Source: JAUZRW01 sp034437755 (GTDB lineage Bacteria; Chloroflexota; Anaerolineae; Aggregatilineales; Phototrophicaceae). Taken from it: 8,652 nucleotides of DNA. The stretch lies in NCBI GenBank assembly GCA_034437755.1, contig DAOTTV010000170.1, forward strand, positions 1-8,652, in the 5' to 3' direction. This document shows, one piece after another, positions 1 to 5,990 of the stretch. Both the position numbers and the translations under genes were made by a program. The notes beneath the pieces are model-generated. The model had not been told where the DNA came from. It saw nothing but the letters and a program-made list of their open reading frames with translations, and made no database searches. Position 1 is the first letter of the stretch, and every line of letters begins with the position of its first letter.

Positions 1-789
1 GGCGCGGTGGTCGGCGCGTTCAGCCTGATTAGCGCGGTGCTGGTCGAGATGATCTACGTGCATATCATCAGCCGCCCCGATGTGGCACAATTGCGGGCGA
101 TCAAGCTCAAACCCGACGAAAACCCGCTCACGTATGGGGACGCGCTCAAGTTTCATGCGCCGCTGGCGCTCACTAGCCTCTTGACGCTTTTCGTGCGCCC
201 TGTCATCGAAAGCGGACTCGCTAGCACGCCCGATGCCCAGCGTGCGCTCGCCGCCTTCCCCGTGATTTTCTCGATTCTGCTGGTGATGCGCTCCGGCGGC
301 ATGGCATGGCAAGAAGTCGTGATTGCCCTCAGCAAGCGCGAGAACGCCACGCGCCCCCTGCGCCGCTTCACATGGTTGCTGGGGACGATCACCAGCACGC
401 TGACGCTCTTGCTCGCGCTCACACCGGCAATTGACGTGTATACCGGCGTGATTCTGGGCGTGCCTTCCGCACTGATTGACCTGATCGCGATCGGCACGCT
501 GTTCGGCTTTCTCGTGCCGATCTTCACGACCTTGCAGAGCTATTTACGCGCCTTGCTGATGCTCAACAACACGACCGCGCCCATCTATCAAGCGATGTTC
601 ATCGGCTTCGTGCTGACGGCGATCGTCATGTGGGGGGGAGTGGCGCTGGGCTTCGCGGCGATCCCTACCGCGTCGGTTGCTATGAGTGCCGGCACCGGCG
701 TAGAACTGCTGTATTTGGTCTGGGCGTATACGCGCCAGCAAAACACGATCGCCCTGCTGCCGTCGTTAGGCAACTCACGCGCTGACTAA
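1..789 (+). CDS. MOP/MATE-like multi-pass membrane transporter, C-terminal part (5' end outside window)
   Basis: The reading frame is open from base 1 and ends at TAA 787-789, giving 262 visible residues, so the true start lies upstream. Roughly seven hydrophobic segments can be seen, at about codons 1-24, 50-72, 82-103, 122-143, 154-178, 195-220 and 222-244. They are separated by short polar loops such as KLKPDENPLTYGD and SKRENATRPLRR. The pattern 'HAPLALTSLLTLFVRPVIESGLAS' (in part) followed by a Pro-rich helix and a conserved-looking MRSGGMAWQE loop resembles the MOP superfamily (MATE, MurJ, Wzx), and within it most of all the bacterial relatives of the progressive ankylosis (ANKH) protein. 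Substrate cannot be told from sequence. The convergent neighbour is a glycosyltransferase-like gene whose coding region overlaps this one by 15 bases. An export or flippase role for a glycan or other metabolite is inference; membrane location is secure. Confidence 0.75.
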   Translation, partial: GAVVGAFSLISAVLVEMIYVHIISRPDVAQLRAIKLKPDENPLTYGDALKFHAPLALTSLLTLFVRPVIESGLASTPDAQRALAAFPVIFSILLVMRSGGMAWQEVVIALSKRENATRPLRRFTWLLGTITSTLTLLLALTPAIDVYTGVILGVPSALIDLIAIGTLFGFLVPIFTTLQSYLRALLMLNNTTAPIYQAMFIGFVLTAIVMWGGVALGFAAIPTASVAMSAGTGVELLYLVWAYTRQQNTIALLPSLGNSRAD

Positions 790-1863
790 GGCGAGTAGGC
801 GCTCTGCGGCTTGGTCAGCACCATCGCGTGCGACAGCGGGCCAGTGGTGCGCCTGTGTCATGAAGCGATCAATGGCTTCGACCCACGACCCCGCCATGAA
901 CGCCGCTAAATCGACATGATGCGCCACGCCATAGCGCGTCAAGGTGGCGCGCAAAAGTTCGATCTCGCGCCAGTTGTGCTGGGTGGTGTAGATCATCGGC
1001 GTGCGGTGACCGATCACTTCGGCAACGGTTGACCCGCCTGCCTTGCCCACCACTAAATCGGCATGGGCGATCAAGTTGTGATAATCGTCGTAAGCCATCG
1101 GCACCAACCGAAAGCGTTCAGGCGTATCGCGCACCTGTTCCCACGCGCCGGGCATCGTCAGGAAGACCCACCCCGCCATCGCGCGCAGGGTACGCACGTT
1201 GCTATCGCCCCAATCATGCCCCCCCAGCGAGAGCAAACCCACGCGATGATCGTCGGGGATGGCGAACGCGGCGCGTATCTGCTCGCGGGAGCGTGTCGCC
1301 TGATTGTAGATCAAGTTCACAGGTTCAACGTGCGGGAACATATCGAAGGCGTGTGGGAGCGGAATTTGTATCTGCAATGCCAGCGTCGCCTTGTGATAAC
1401 TGGCGCCAATCGCATCGACAAGGTAGCGATACTGCGGATAATCGTCGGTATAGTGCGCGTAGACCCAATCCCATGTGAAGTGCGTCACGACGGCGGCGGG
1501 CACGCCCGCCATCGCCGCGATGTCCATCGCAATCGGCGGCATATCGCTGACCACCAGCTGGATCGCTGTGTGCCGGATGAAGGCGACTTCCTGCGCGATC
1601 AAAGCGTCCCGTTGCTGATCGATGAAATCGGCATACCACCGCAATGAGGCTTCGATATCGAAGTGCAGGGCATCGCGCTGTTTCATGCCGATGTCATAGC
1701 GTTGCTGATGATAAGATGCCGCCGACTGAAAGAACTTGGGCGGGGCGGCGGTGCGGACGTGTACCTGTGCGCCCCGTCGTGCCAATTGCTGGATAACCGC
1801 TTGCTGGCGGGCGGCGTGTCCATAGCCGTGACTGCTGATGTAATACGCGATGCGAACCGACAC
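775..1863 (-). CDS. GT-B glycosyltransferase-like protein, similar to the N-terminal domain of L-arabinokinase
   Basis: This 362-residue protein starts at GTG 1863 and ends at TGA 775; a weak purine-rich site (AGTGAGA) lies about 8 bases upstream of the GTG. The N-terminus has a Gly/His-rich loop, SSHGYGHAAR (residues 10-19), after a first beta strand, as in MurG-like GT-B proteins. Then come VVSDMPP (104-110), FTWDWVYA (129-136), LSLGG (211-215) and a C-terminal VVGKAGGSTVAEVIGHRTP stretch (271-289) where GT-B enzymes bind the sugar nucleotide. This motif order is that of the glycosyltransferase-like half of plant L-arabinokinase and its bacterial relatives, but no GHMP kinase half follows: the gene is a stand-alone GT domain. 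No membrane segment or signal peptide is visible, so it is probably cytosolic or membrane-peripheral. Donor and acceptor are unknown. It converges on the transporter gene and shares 15 bases with it. Confidence 0.8.
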   Translation of the reverse strand: MSVRIAYYISSHGYGHAARQQAVIQQLARRGAQVHVRTAAPPKFFQSAASYHQQRYDIGMKQRDALHFDIEASLRWYADFIDQQRDALIAQEVAFIRHTAIQLVVSDMPPIAMDIAAMAGVPAAVVTHFTWDWVYAHYTDDYPQYRYLVDAIGASYHKATLALQIQIPLPHAFDMFPHVEPVNLIYNQATRSREQIRAAFAIPDDHRVGLLSLGGHDWGDSNVRTLRAMAGWVFLTMPGAWEQVRDTPERFRLVPMAYDDYHNLIAHADLVVGKAGGSTVAEVIGHRTPMIYTTQHNWREIELLRATLTRYGVAHHVDLAAFMAGSWVEAIDRFMTQAHHWPAVARDGADQAAERLLALVSA

Positions 1864-1912
1864 AACACTGTCTCACTTTCGTACTGATCTGGTAAGGTTC
1901 ACAGTTTAGGCG

Positions 1913-1918
1913 ATTTTA
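1913..1918 (-). promoter_or_regulatory. possible -10 element for the glycosyltransferase-like gene
   Basis: On the minus strand the hexamer TAAAAT matches the sigma-70 -10 consensus at five of six positions and would give a leader of about 45 bases before the GTG at 1863. No convincing -35 hexamer stands 16-18 bases upstream, so this is a weak call. Confidence 0.25.
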
Positions 1919-1953
1919 GCGCGTTAAGATACCGTTGAAATTTGCTACGAATC

Positions 1954-1971
1954 AGGTTGCATGTGCAACCT
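1954..1971. promoter_or_regulatory. perfect 8-2-8 palindrome in the protease upstream region
   Basis: AGGTTGCA-TG-TGCAACCT is a perfect 18-base dyad lying 61 bases before the protease ATG, in the divergent spacer between the glycosyltransferase-like gene and the protease. The size and symmetry fit a dimeric transcription-factor operator; in RNA it could also fold with a 7-bp stem and an ATGT loop. No regulator gene sits next to it in this window, so the binding protein is unknown. Confidence 0.5.
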
Positions 1972-1983
1972 TTCGGGCGTGGG

Positions 1984-2008
1984 GCGTGTCTACTGTAGTA
2001 GAACACGC
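1984..2008 (+). promoter_or_regulatory. leader hairpin just upstream of the protease ribosome binding site
   Basis: GCGTGT+CTAC pairs with GTAG+(A)+ACACGC: ten base pairs with a single bulged A and a TGTA tetraloop. It ends nine bases before the Shine-Dalgarno sequence AGGGGAG (2018-2024), which is seven bases from the ATG at 2032. Position suggests a 5' UTR stem-loop influencing mRNA stability or translation; alternatively it is a second operator dyad. There is no T-run after it, so it is not an intrinsic terminator. Confidence 0.45.
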
Positions 2009-2031
2009 AGGCAAAATAGGGGAGACTCAGC

Positions 2032-4314
2032 ATGTATCAACGACTCAGCAGTTTATTGATGGTGTTCTTCGTGGTCGGGGGCTTGTGGACACAGGCGCAG
2101 ACCGGCGACGACATCCCGCCACCGCCCCCCGCCGACGCTGTCCCGCCGATTCCGGAGCGACCAACACCGACAACCACCACCGGACTCGCGCCCGCAGTGG
2201 CGGCGCTCGCGCAACCCGGCATCAATGACGCGCTCAGTCGCTATGGGTCACTGGCTGACGTGGTGCGCGACGACCGCGCGACGGTCGTCATCCGCACGGC
2301 GGATACCGATCGGGCTGGGCGGGATGTGCGTGCCAATCGCGGGCGAGTTCTGCGCGTGCTGGATGGGCTACTCGTCGCTGAAGTTCCCGTTAGTCGCCTG
2401 CAAAGCCTCGGGCGCAGTGCTAGCGTGATCAATATCAGCCTGCCAGAGAAGCCGACCGTCTTCCAGAATGCGACGCAAGCGGACGCACCCCAACAGGGCG
2501 CGATTGTGTCGCAGGGCGTGTCCTTCATGAATGCGGATGCCTGGCAAGCCGCCGGTTACAACGGGCAGGGAGTCAAAATCGGCGTGATTGATGTCGGCTT
2601 CGATGGCTTCAACAATGGCGAGACGCTGTGTGCGCTCGCGCCCGTGTTCTGGAATGGCAACAGCTACATCGCCACCGGACAGGATCACGGGACGGCAGTC
2701 GTCGAGACCGTGTGCGATGTCGCACCCAGTGCGCTGGTTTATCCCGTCAGCATCAGCAACGAGTTGACCTTCGTCAACGCGACCGAGTACCTGACCGATA
2801 CGGTTGATGTGGATATTATTGTCGCTTCGCTCGGCTTCTACCAGACACCCGCAGATGGCGAGACCAGCCTCAGCGCGCAGGCGGTCGAAGATGCGGTCAA
2901 CACGCATGGTGTCATCTTCGCGCTGGCGAACGGCAACGGGCATCGCGGGCATCACGAGTCAGCGTATGACCGCACCTATCATCCCAGCGGCAATTACTAC
3001 ACGCACGGCTTCAACGCCGGTCAATGGGGCGCGACTGTCGATCGGCGGACGGATGGCGCGGTAGACTTTCTGCCGTCTGGCACCCGCTTCGCTTATGTCC
3101 TCAAGTGGAACGAATGGAACGTCGTGCCACAGTCCGATTTTGATCTCTTGCTCTATCGCTGGAATCCTAATATCGGCATCTTTGAACTGATAACCGGCTC
3201 GCAGAATATCAACGCGCAGACCGGCTTACCCTATGAAGAGATCGGCGTGAGCGACGAGGACGGCTACGAATTACCCTTCGATGGTTGGTATCGCCTCATG
3301 ATCCTTGAGCGACAAGTGACTGGTACGCCGTGGATTGAACTGCAAGAAGCCAACATTCAGGTGGATATTCAGTATCCGTATGGCTTCAGCAGTGTCACCA
3401 CGCCCGCGACCGCGAACGAAGCCTTCAGCGTGAGCGCAGTCAATTACATGACAGGCTTGATCGAAAATTACAGCAGTGCCGGCCCCGCCAACACGCTCTA
3501 TGGCAATGCGCCCCTGCCTAATGGCTACTTCCAGCCGCAGATTGCCGGCCCTGCCCGTACCAATACGCAGACCCGCGGGCAATTCTTCGGCACGTCAGCG
3601 GCGGCACCCCACGTCGGCGGTGCGAGTGCGCTGGTGCTATCCGCATACCCGACGTGGACGAACGCACAAGTCCAGAACTTCTTGACGAGCAACGCGCAGG
3701 ATGCGGGCGATAGTGGGGCCGATTATCGCTATGGCGCGGGGATCATTCGCTTGCCCGCGCCGCCGACCACCGCACCACCGACCAACAACGACATCAGCTC
3801 TGCTGTGGTGCTGGGTGCGGGTGATTTGCCCTACACGCAAACGGTCGATAACAGCACCGCCACTATCGAAAGCGGCGAACCCACGTATATCTGCGCGACG
3901 ATCGACAACAGCGTGTGGTATCGCGTGTCGGTGCCGGTCGCGGTTGATCTCGCTGTGACGACGCTCAACACGGGCGAAGATACGGTCATTCATGTGTTCA
4001 ACACGAGCTTTAACTCGATTGCCTGCAACGACAATACCGGCGGGACAGCATCGCGGGTGGTGTTTCCGGTCGCGGCGAACACGACTTATTACGTGTCCGT
4101 GGGCAGTAAAACGGGCGGCGGCACAATCGACACGACGATCACCCTCGCCTACGACACGACTGCTGATGGCATCGTCGCGCCGACAGACGGGGTGTACTTG
4201 CTCAATCGTCTGGGTGGGGGCTATAACCGCCTGTGGGATATGAACCGCGATGGTCAACTGACACAGAGCGACGTGCAGATCATCCAGCAGAACTTCGGGC
4301 AAGCTCTGCCGTGA
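2032..4314 (+). CDS. secreted S8 (subtilisin-like) serine protease with PPC-like and dockerin-like C-terminal modules
   Basis: A 760-residue exported endopeptidase. Start ATG 2032 is set by AGGGGAG seven bases upstream and by the signal peptide that follows (hydrophobic core about 7-18, likely cleavage near AQA/QT 20-24). After a Pro/Thr-rich spacer (28-50), residues about 82-140 resemble a subtilase propeptide. The catalytic triad is visible: Asp187 in GVIDVGFDG, His219 in DHGTA, Ser522 in FFGTSAAAPHVGG; the oxyanion Asn is probably Asn302 in ANGNG. A beta-rich insert of about 110 residues (344-453) lies between the oxyanion region and the TPATANEAFSVSAVNY stretch. Residues about 583-705 resemble a bacterial pre-peptidase C-terminal (PPC) domain. 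The last 50 residues form two dockerin-type EF-hand halves (Asp708/712/719 and Asp736/Asn738/Asp740/Asp747). The gene stands alone, divergent from the glycosyltransferase-like gene. Target proteins are unknown; nutrient proteolysis or envelope processing are both possible. Confidence 0.9.
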   Translation: MYQRLSSLLMVFFVVGGLWTQAQTGDDIPPPPPADAVPPIPERPTPTTTTGLAPAVAALAQPGINDALSRYGSLADVVRDDRATVVIRTADTDRAGRDVRANRGRVLRVLDGLLVAEVPVSRLQSLGRSASVINISLPEKPTVFQNATQADAPQQGAIVSQGVSFMNADAWQAAGYNGQGVKIGVIDVGFDGFNNGETLCALAPVFWNGNSYIATGQDHGTAVVETVCDVAPSALVYPVSISNELTFVNATEYLTDTVDVDIIVASLGFYQTPADGETSLSAQAVEDAVNTHGVIFALANGNGHRGHHESAYDRTYHPSGNYYTHGFNAGQWGATVDRRTDGAVDFLPSGTRFAYVLKWNEWNVVPQSDFDLLLYRWNPNIGIFELITGSQNINAQTGLPYEEIGVSDEDGYELPFDGWYRLMILERQVTGTPWIELQEANIQVDIQYPYGFSSVTTPATANEAFSVSAVNYMTGLIENYSSAGPANTLYGNAPLPNGYFQPQIAGPARTNTQTRGQFFGTSAAAPHVGGASALVLSAYPTWTNAQVQNFLTSNAQDAGDSGADYRYGAGIIRLPAPPTTAPPTNNDISSAVVLGAGDLPYTQTVDNSTATIESGEPTYICATIDNSVWYRVSVPVAVDLAVTTLNTGEDTVIHVFNTSFNSIACNDNTGGTASRVVFPVAANTTYYVSVGSKTGGGTIDTTITLAYDTTADGIVAPTDGVYLLNRLGGGYNRLWDMNRDGQLTQSDVQIIQQNFGQALP
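4165..4311 (+). other. dockerin-like double EF-hand module at the protease C-terminus
   Basis: Two calcium-loop-like segments close the protease. The second, DMNRDGQLTQSD (residues 736-747), keeps the expected ligands at loop positions 1, 3, 5 and 12 and is followed by a helix VQIIQQNFG. The first, DTTADGIVAPTD (708-719, beginning slightly upstream at base 4153), keeps positions 1, 5 and 12 but has Thr at position 3, so it is degenerate. The spacing between the two loops, with the helix GVYLLNRLG between, matches type I dockerins and related calcium-binding repeats. No cohesin is encoded in this window. Confidence 0.7.
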
Positions 4315-4337
4315 TGCCTGCGTCGTCCGCTTGCGCG

Positions 4338-4889
4338 TCAGGCTTGTTCGGGCTGGCGTGCTTTCTGTCGCTTCTGCTGATACTGCTCAAACTCGGTACG
4401 GGCAATCTCCTGATCAGAGACGAGATTGCCACCGCGCACCGTCGCGCCGATGACGATCGCCGCGCTGACCAGCACCACATTCTTGATGATGTACTGCCCT
4501 TCGAGCGTCGGCGCAATCGGAATCACGGTGAAGGTCTCGGCGGGGAATAAGAACATCGGCGTGATCGTGCCGAGCATCTGCGCGAACAACAGCAGGATCG
4601 TCACGCGCATGAAGCGTCCGGTAATCAAGCCTAAGCCGATCAGCACTTCCCACGTTGCTAAAATCGGGAGCGAGACTGCCGGTTTGATCAAGCCGAAGCT
4701 CAAGGTCTGGATGGTGGTCGCCGCCAGTTCTTCAGCCGGGCTTAAGCTAGGGAAAAACTTCAAAATCCCGAACCAGAAGAACACAATCCCGACGCTGACG
4801 CGCAACAATACCACGCCATAATGCGCCATCCATTGGGTAATCAGGGTATCTATCTGATTGAAGCGTTGTTGTAATTCCTGTTGCGTCAT
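4338..4889 (-). CDS. DoxX-like four-helix membrane protein
   Basis: A 183-residue inner-membrane protein. I chose ATG 4889 rather than the longer frame starting at 4982 because a strong GAGGAG (4898-4903) lies eight bases upstream of 4889 and the extra 31 codons would cover the promoter and operator. Four hydrophobic helices are seen at about 24-43, 73-90, 95-115 and 132-150. Telltale stretches are LLRVSVGIVFFWFGILKFFP (28-47) with the family's Arg and Lys at the ends of helix 1, then PILATWEVLIGLGLITGR, MFLFPAETF and LEGQYIIKNVVLVSA, as in DoxX/YkgB-type proteins. The C-terminus (158-183) is a charged Gln/Lys/Arg-rich tail, probably cytoplasmic. DoxX relatives have been linked to quinone-coupled thiosulfate oxidation and oxidative-stress complexes, but the role of this subgroup is not known. 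It converges on the protease gene with 23 bases between them. Confidence 0.85.
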   Translation of the reverse strand: MTQQELQQRFNQIDTLITQWMAHYGVVLLRVSVGIVFFWFGILKFFPSLSPAEELAATTIQTLSFGLIKPAVSLPILATWEVLIGLGLITGRFMRVTILLLFAQMLGTITPMFLFPAETFTVIPIAPTLEGQYIIKNVVLVSAAIVIGATVRGGNLVSDQEIARTEFEQYQQKRQKARQPEQA

Positions 4890-4897
4890 GACAATTG

Positions 4898-4903
4898 CTC
4901 CTC
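4898..4903 (-). promoter_or_regulatory. ribosome binding site that decides the DoxX-like start
   Basis: On the minus strand GAGGAG lies eight bases before ATG 4889. It is the strongest Shine-Dalgarno match near this gene and supports the 183-residue product over the longer upstream start at 4982. Confidence 0.75.
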
Positions 4904-4942
4904 GTTGCTTTATTGGTGATTGCGTGATGATCTTGACTTCAC

Positions 4943-4960
4943 TTGTGATTTGTTTCACAA
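4943..4960. promoter_or_regulatory. CRP/FNR-type operator palindrome TTGTGA-N6-TCACAA
   Basis: A perfect 6-6-6 palindrome containing TGTGA-N6-TCACA, which is the consensus of the CRP/FNR family as known from proteobacteria. It overlaps the predicted transcription start of the DoxX-like gene (about 4956), a position that would favour repression. It is also part of a larger set of half-sites: a third copy of TCACAA is at 4986-4991. A MarR- or other winged-helix repressor could equally use this dyad; the regulator is not encoded in the window. Confidence 0.55.
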
Positions 4961-4962
4961 TC

Positions 4963-4991
4963 AGGATAGCAGATAATGACAATCATCACAA
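4963..4991 (-). promoter_or_regulatory. probable promoter of the DoxX-like gene
   Basis: On the minus strand TTGTGA (4991-4986) and TATCCT (4968-4963) are 17 bases apart, matching sigma-70 -35 and -10 hexamers at four of six positions each. Transcription would begin near 4956, leaving a leader of about 67 bases. The -35 hexamer is itself one of the repeated half-sites, so regulator and polymerase would compete. Confidence 0.45.
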
Positions 4992-5076
4992 TTGAAGTCG
5001 CATAAGAATTGTATGGGTGTCGCTTAAGCGCGATCTAATACCTTATACAAATATGTTCTATGTGAAATGAGATGCC

Positions 5077-5111
5077 CTCAGAACTCAGCCCTCAGCACTA
5101 AGAACTCAACA
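5077..5111. repeat. five tandem degenerate heptamers (consensus CTCAGMA)
   Basis: Reading from 5077: CTCAGAA, CTCAGCC, CTCAGCA, CTAAGAA, CTCAACA. Each unit starts with CT and keeps most of CTCAG. The tract is non-coding. The nine-base string TACAAATAT occurs on both sides (5046-5054 and 5119-5127), as does GATCTAATA (5032-5040 and 5155-5163). Confidence 0.6.
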
Positions 5112-5209
5112 TCAGACGTACAAATATATGCGATACTTATTTTTTGTTGTTGGTGATCTAATAATTTATGTGTAGTTTATATGAGCTGTATGAACACATG
5201 ACCTATCCA

Positions 5210-5238
5210 TTGTTTTTTAGCTCTCGATAACATATAAT
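5210..5238 (+). promoter_or_regulatory. probable sigma-70-type promoter of the GAF gene
   Basis: A perfect TATAAT (5233-5238) stands 17 bases after TTGTTT (5210-5215), a partial -35 match. Transcription would start near 5245, about 27 bases before the ATG, with the Shine-Dalgarno AGGAG at 5262-5266, five bases from the start codon. This is the cleanest promoter in the window. Confidence 0.6.
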
Positions 5239-5271
5239 GTTAAGAAATATGACAAGAATGTAGGAGACCCA

Positions 5272-5940
5272 ATGCCCAACGCACCGAAGATGGTACTGCT
5301 GAACGCTGAACGATTACAGATTTTACGCGAGCTTGCGCTGGTCGATAGCGATGAAGAGACGATGTACAATCAGTTGACAATCCTCGCGAGCAAGATACTT
5401 GATGCGCCGGTCTCGCTGGTCTCGATGGTCGGGGCGGATTATCAGTTCTTCAAGAGCTTTGTCGGCTTGCCTGAACCGTGGGCTAGTCGTCGCCGCACGC
5501 CCTTATCACACTCTTTCTGCCAGCACGTCGTCCACAGCGGCGAACCGCTGATTATCAGCGATGCGCGTGAACACGAACTGGTACACGACAACCAAGCCAT
5601 CCCTGACCTGAACGTGATTGGCTATTTAGGGATGCCGATGACCCTGCGCGGGGGGCGCACGCTGGGATCATTCTGCGTGATTGATGGCGAACCGCGTGAC
5701 TGGACAGAGACCGAAATCGCCATCATGCGCGAGCTATCGCTGATCGTGATCTACGAGATCGAACTGCGGGCGATGGTCAAGCGCGATGCGTCCTATCAAA
5801 CGCATCTCGATAAAGCGCATGAACAAATCGACCAGTTCATCGACAACACGAATACCGAAGAGGTCGATCAGGCAAAGTTCTCAGAGCGCGTTCGCAAGGC
5901 TCGCGAGACATACTTCATGCTCGATAACCTGAACGTCTGA
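5272..5940 (+). CDS. stand-alone GAF domain protein with C-terminal helical tail
   Basis: A 222-residue soluble protein, start ATG 5272 preceded by AGGAG. An N-terminal helix (ERLQILRELALVD, 13-25) leads into one GAF domain at about 26-160. Recognisable GAF stretches are APVSLVSMVGADYQFFKSFVG (in part, 45-65), LSHSFCQHVV (78-87), NVIGYLGMPM (114-123) and LGSFCVIDGEPRDWT (131-145). This is the GAF subtype usually found in front of histidine kinase, GGDEF or PP2C/SpoIIE output domains. Here no output domain follows: residues 161-222 are only a charged helix that may form a coiled coil (YEIELRAMVKRD, then HEQIDQFIDNTNTEEVDQ). There is no signal peptide or membrane segment. Cys83 and Cys135 lie in the two most conserved motifs and could be ligand- or redox-related, but that is inference. 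The protein may act as a small-molecule sensor signalling through protein contact. It is divergent from the DoxX-like gene. Confidence 0.85.
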   Translation: MPNAPKMVLLNAERLQILRELALVDSDEETMYNQLTILASKILDAPVSLVSMVGADYQFFKSFVGLPEPWASRRRTPLSHSFCQHVVHSGEPLIISDAREHELVHDNQAIPDLNVIGYLGMPMTLRGGRTLGSFCVIDGEPRDWTETEIAIMRELSLIVIYEIELRAMVKRDASYQTHLDKAHEQIDQFIDNTNTEEVDQAKFSERVRKARETYFMLDNLNV

Positions 5941-5949
5941 GCGACGATC

Positions 5950-5990
5950 AGCGCACACGCGGGGCGGGTTAATCGCCTGCTGTGTGCGCT
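5950..5990. terminator. hairpin between convergent genes, possible bidirectional terminator
   Basis: AGCGCACAC (5950-5958) pairs perfectly with GTGTGCGCT (5982-5990), and GGCG (5963-5966) pairs with CGCC (5974-5977) inside. The structure fills the 49-base gap between the GAF gene stop and the stop of the large minus-strand gene. Location and symmetry suit a terminator used from both sides, but neither flank has a T-run, so intrinsic termination would be weak. Confidence 0.4.

Larger units (their letters stand above)
4935..4999. repeat. 15-base inverted repeat (14/15) framing the DoxX-like promoter
   Basis: The arm GACTTCACTTGTGAT (4935-4949) is repeated in inverted orientation at 4985-4999, where its reverse complement reads GACTTCAATTGTGAT, a single mismatch. 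The 35-base space between the arms holds the predicted -10 and another TCACAA half-site. Two protein dimers or a looped complex could occupy such an arrangement. Confidence 0.6.
4890..5271. other. AT-rich divergent intergenic region (382 bases)
   Basis: No gene is seen here. It separates the DoxX-like gene from the GAF gene and is clearly richer in A and T than the genes around it. It holds a ribosome binding site, promoter and operator for the minus-strand gene (4898-4999), a perfect ten-base palindrome CGCTTAAGCG (5021-5030), a tract of five heptamers (5077-5111), paired short direct repeats around that tract, and a promoter for the plus-strand gene (5210-5238). Confidence 0.7.

Noticed and set aside
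1063..1647. Plus-strand open frame (194 codons) inside the glycosyltransferase-like gene
   Set aside because: The minus-strand frame has recognisable GT-B motifs along its whole length; the plus-strand translation is His/Arg-rich with no family pattern.
3637..4302. Minus-strand open frame (221 codons) inside the protease gene
   Set aside because: Antisense shadow of the PPC-like and dockerin-like region, Arg/His/Val-rich, no start signal.
4316..4343. Short inverted repeat GCCTGCG/CG-T-CAGGC in the junction between the protease and DoxX-like genes as a terminator
   Set aside because: The stem is only 5-7 bp with a bulge and a 13-base loop and has no T-run, so it could be chance in GC-rich DNA.
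4890..4982. N-terminal extension of the DoxX-like protein by 31 codons
   Set aside because: The extension covers the predicted promoter and operator, and a strong Shine-Dalgarno sits before the internal ATG at 4889 while none suits 4982.
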